Assembly (NCBI GenBank): GCA_002254335.1
Contig: NIVA01000110.1
Span: 1-6,255 of the forward strand
Length of the DNA: 6,255 nt
Direction of reading: 5' to 3'
Source of the DNA: Bacteroidetes bacterium 4572_114
Lineage (GTDB): Bacteria; Bacteroidota; Bacteroidia; Bacteroidales; 4484-276
Shown here: in pieces, positions 6,056 to 6,255 of the stretch
How positions within the stretch are numbered: position 1 is the stretch's first letter
How the letters are laid out: each line of letters begins with the position of its first letter
Program-made: the position numbers and the translations under genes
The notes under the pieces: model-generated
Databases searched by the model: none
Told to the model about the DNA's origin: nothing
What the model saw: the letters and a program-made list of their open reading frames with translations, nothing else

Positions 6056-6093
6056 ATTCCACTACTGCTCAATCCCTGTCCTGTGGCTGAACG

Positions 6094-6177
6094 AGACCTT
6101 CCAGGTTTTAACTCAGAAAAGTGCCGGTATATTCAGAATCATAGGAAGATGCTCATGGCTGGAAACCTGGAAGGTCT
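6094..6177. repeat. 15-bp inverted repeat with a 54-nt spacer
   Basis: AGACCTTCCAGGTTT (6094-6108) is exactly complementary in reverse to AAACCTGGAAGGTCT (6163-6177). The right arm is the conserved core of the direct repeat and also occurs at 33-47. The left partner of that other copy would lie upstream of the window. The element could form a large hairpin or be two opposed copies of a short repeat. No gene lies within it. Confidence 0.75.
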
Positions 6178-6238
6178 TTGTGCAACCGGGCAGGTGAACC
6201 CAAAAACCTAACAGGTTTTGGAAACCTGTTAGGTTTAG
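6131..6238. repeat. Right copy of the ~108-bp direct repeat flanking the module
   Basis: It matches 1-108 without gaps, offset exactly 6130 bp, in the same orientation. The right end of similarity is sharp (after 6238). The stretch 6014-6255 holds no open frame of note; it consists of this repeat, the palindrome after B2 and the inverted-repeat arm at 6094. Confidence 0.85.
6204..6236. repeat. Perfect 15-bp inverted repeat (stem-loop), right copy
   Basis: Identical over 33 nt to 74-106: AAACCTAACAGGTTT, TGG, AAACCTGTTAGGTTT. Perfect conservation here, against about 84% identity for the whole block, suggests recent spread, conversion, or selection on the palindrome. Confidence 0.88.
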
Positions 6239-6255
6239 CCCCACAATTTCTCAAA

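Noticed and set aside
1..6255. Composite transposon or insertion sequence bounded by the direct repeats
   Set aside because: No transposase or integrase gene, no terminal target-site duplication visible, and the flanking blocks look like non-coding palindromic repeats. Kept only as a recombination hypothesis.

Overview
The window looks like Bacteroidota (Bacteroidetes) DNA. All four long genes end in a type A C-terminal sorting domain of the type IX secretion system (T9SS), a system largely confined to that phylum. The only promoter I can see fits the phylum's TTG / TAnnTTTG pattern. The starts lack Shine-Dalgarno sequences, and the gene-free ends carry palindromes built on AAACCTAACAGGTTT.

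Layout. Positions 1-403 hold no intact gene of normal size: a palindromic repeat block (1-108), a 39-codon minus-strand remnant that resembles the C-terminus of RadA (157-276), and a promoter (342-371). Positions 404-6013 hold four plus-strand genes forming a two-gene unit present twice: A1 (404-1531) with B1 (1578-3203), and A2 (3210-4313) with B2 (4361-6013). Positions 6014-6255 hold a terminator-like palindrome directly after B2, a long-armed inverted repeat, and a second copy of the block seen at 1-108. The module therefore sits between direct repeats of about 108 bp that are exactly 6130 bp apart.

A proteins have a mostly helical domain of about 260 residues, a CxC motif and a T9SS sorting domain, but no visible signal peptide. 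They look like the detached C-terminal end of a larger surface protein, yet A1 and A2 have diverged mostly by synonymous change, so the sequence has been under selection. B proteins have a clear signal peptide, seven repeats of about 60 residues that should form a seven-bladed beta-propeller, and a T9SS sorting domain; they should be secreted and attached to the cell surface. A stem-loop lies between A and B in both units, at the same place but with different sequence. No enzyme active site is recognisable, so substrate and biological role are unknown.

Most notable: (i) export-tagged but signal-less A proteins kept under selection; (ii) a 107-nt stretch that is about 95% identical between the otherwise diverged B genes, suggesting gene conversion; (iii) a GC-rich palindromic repeat read in frame inside the B2 sorting domain; (iv) the direct repeats around the duplicated module.
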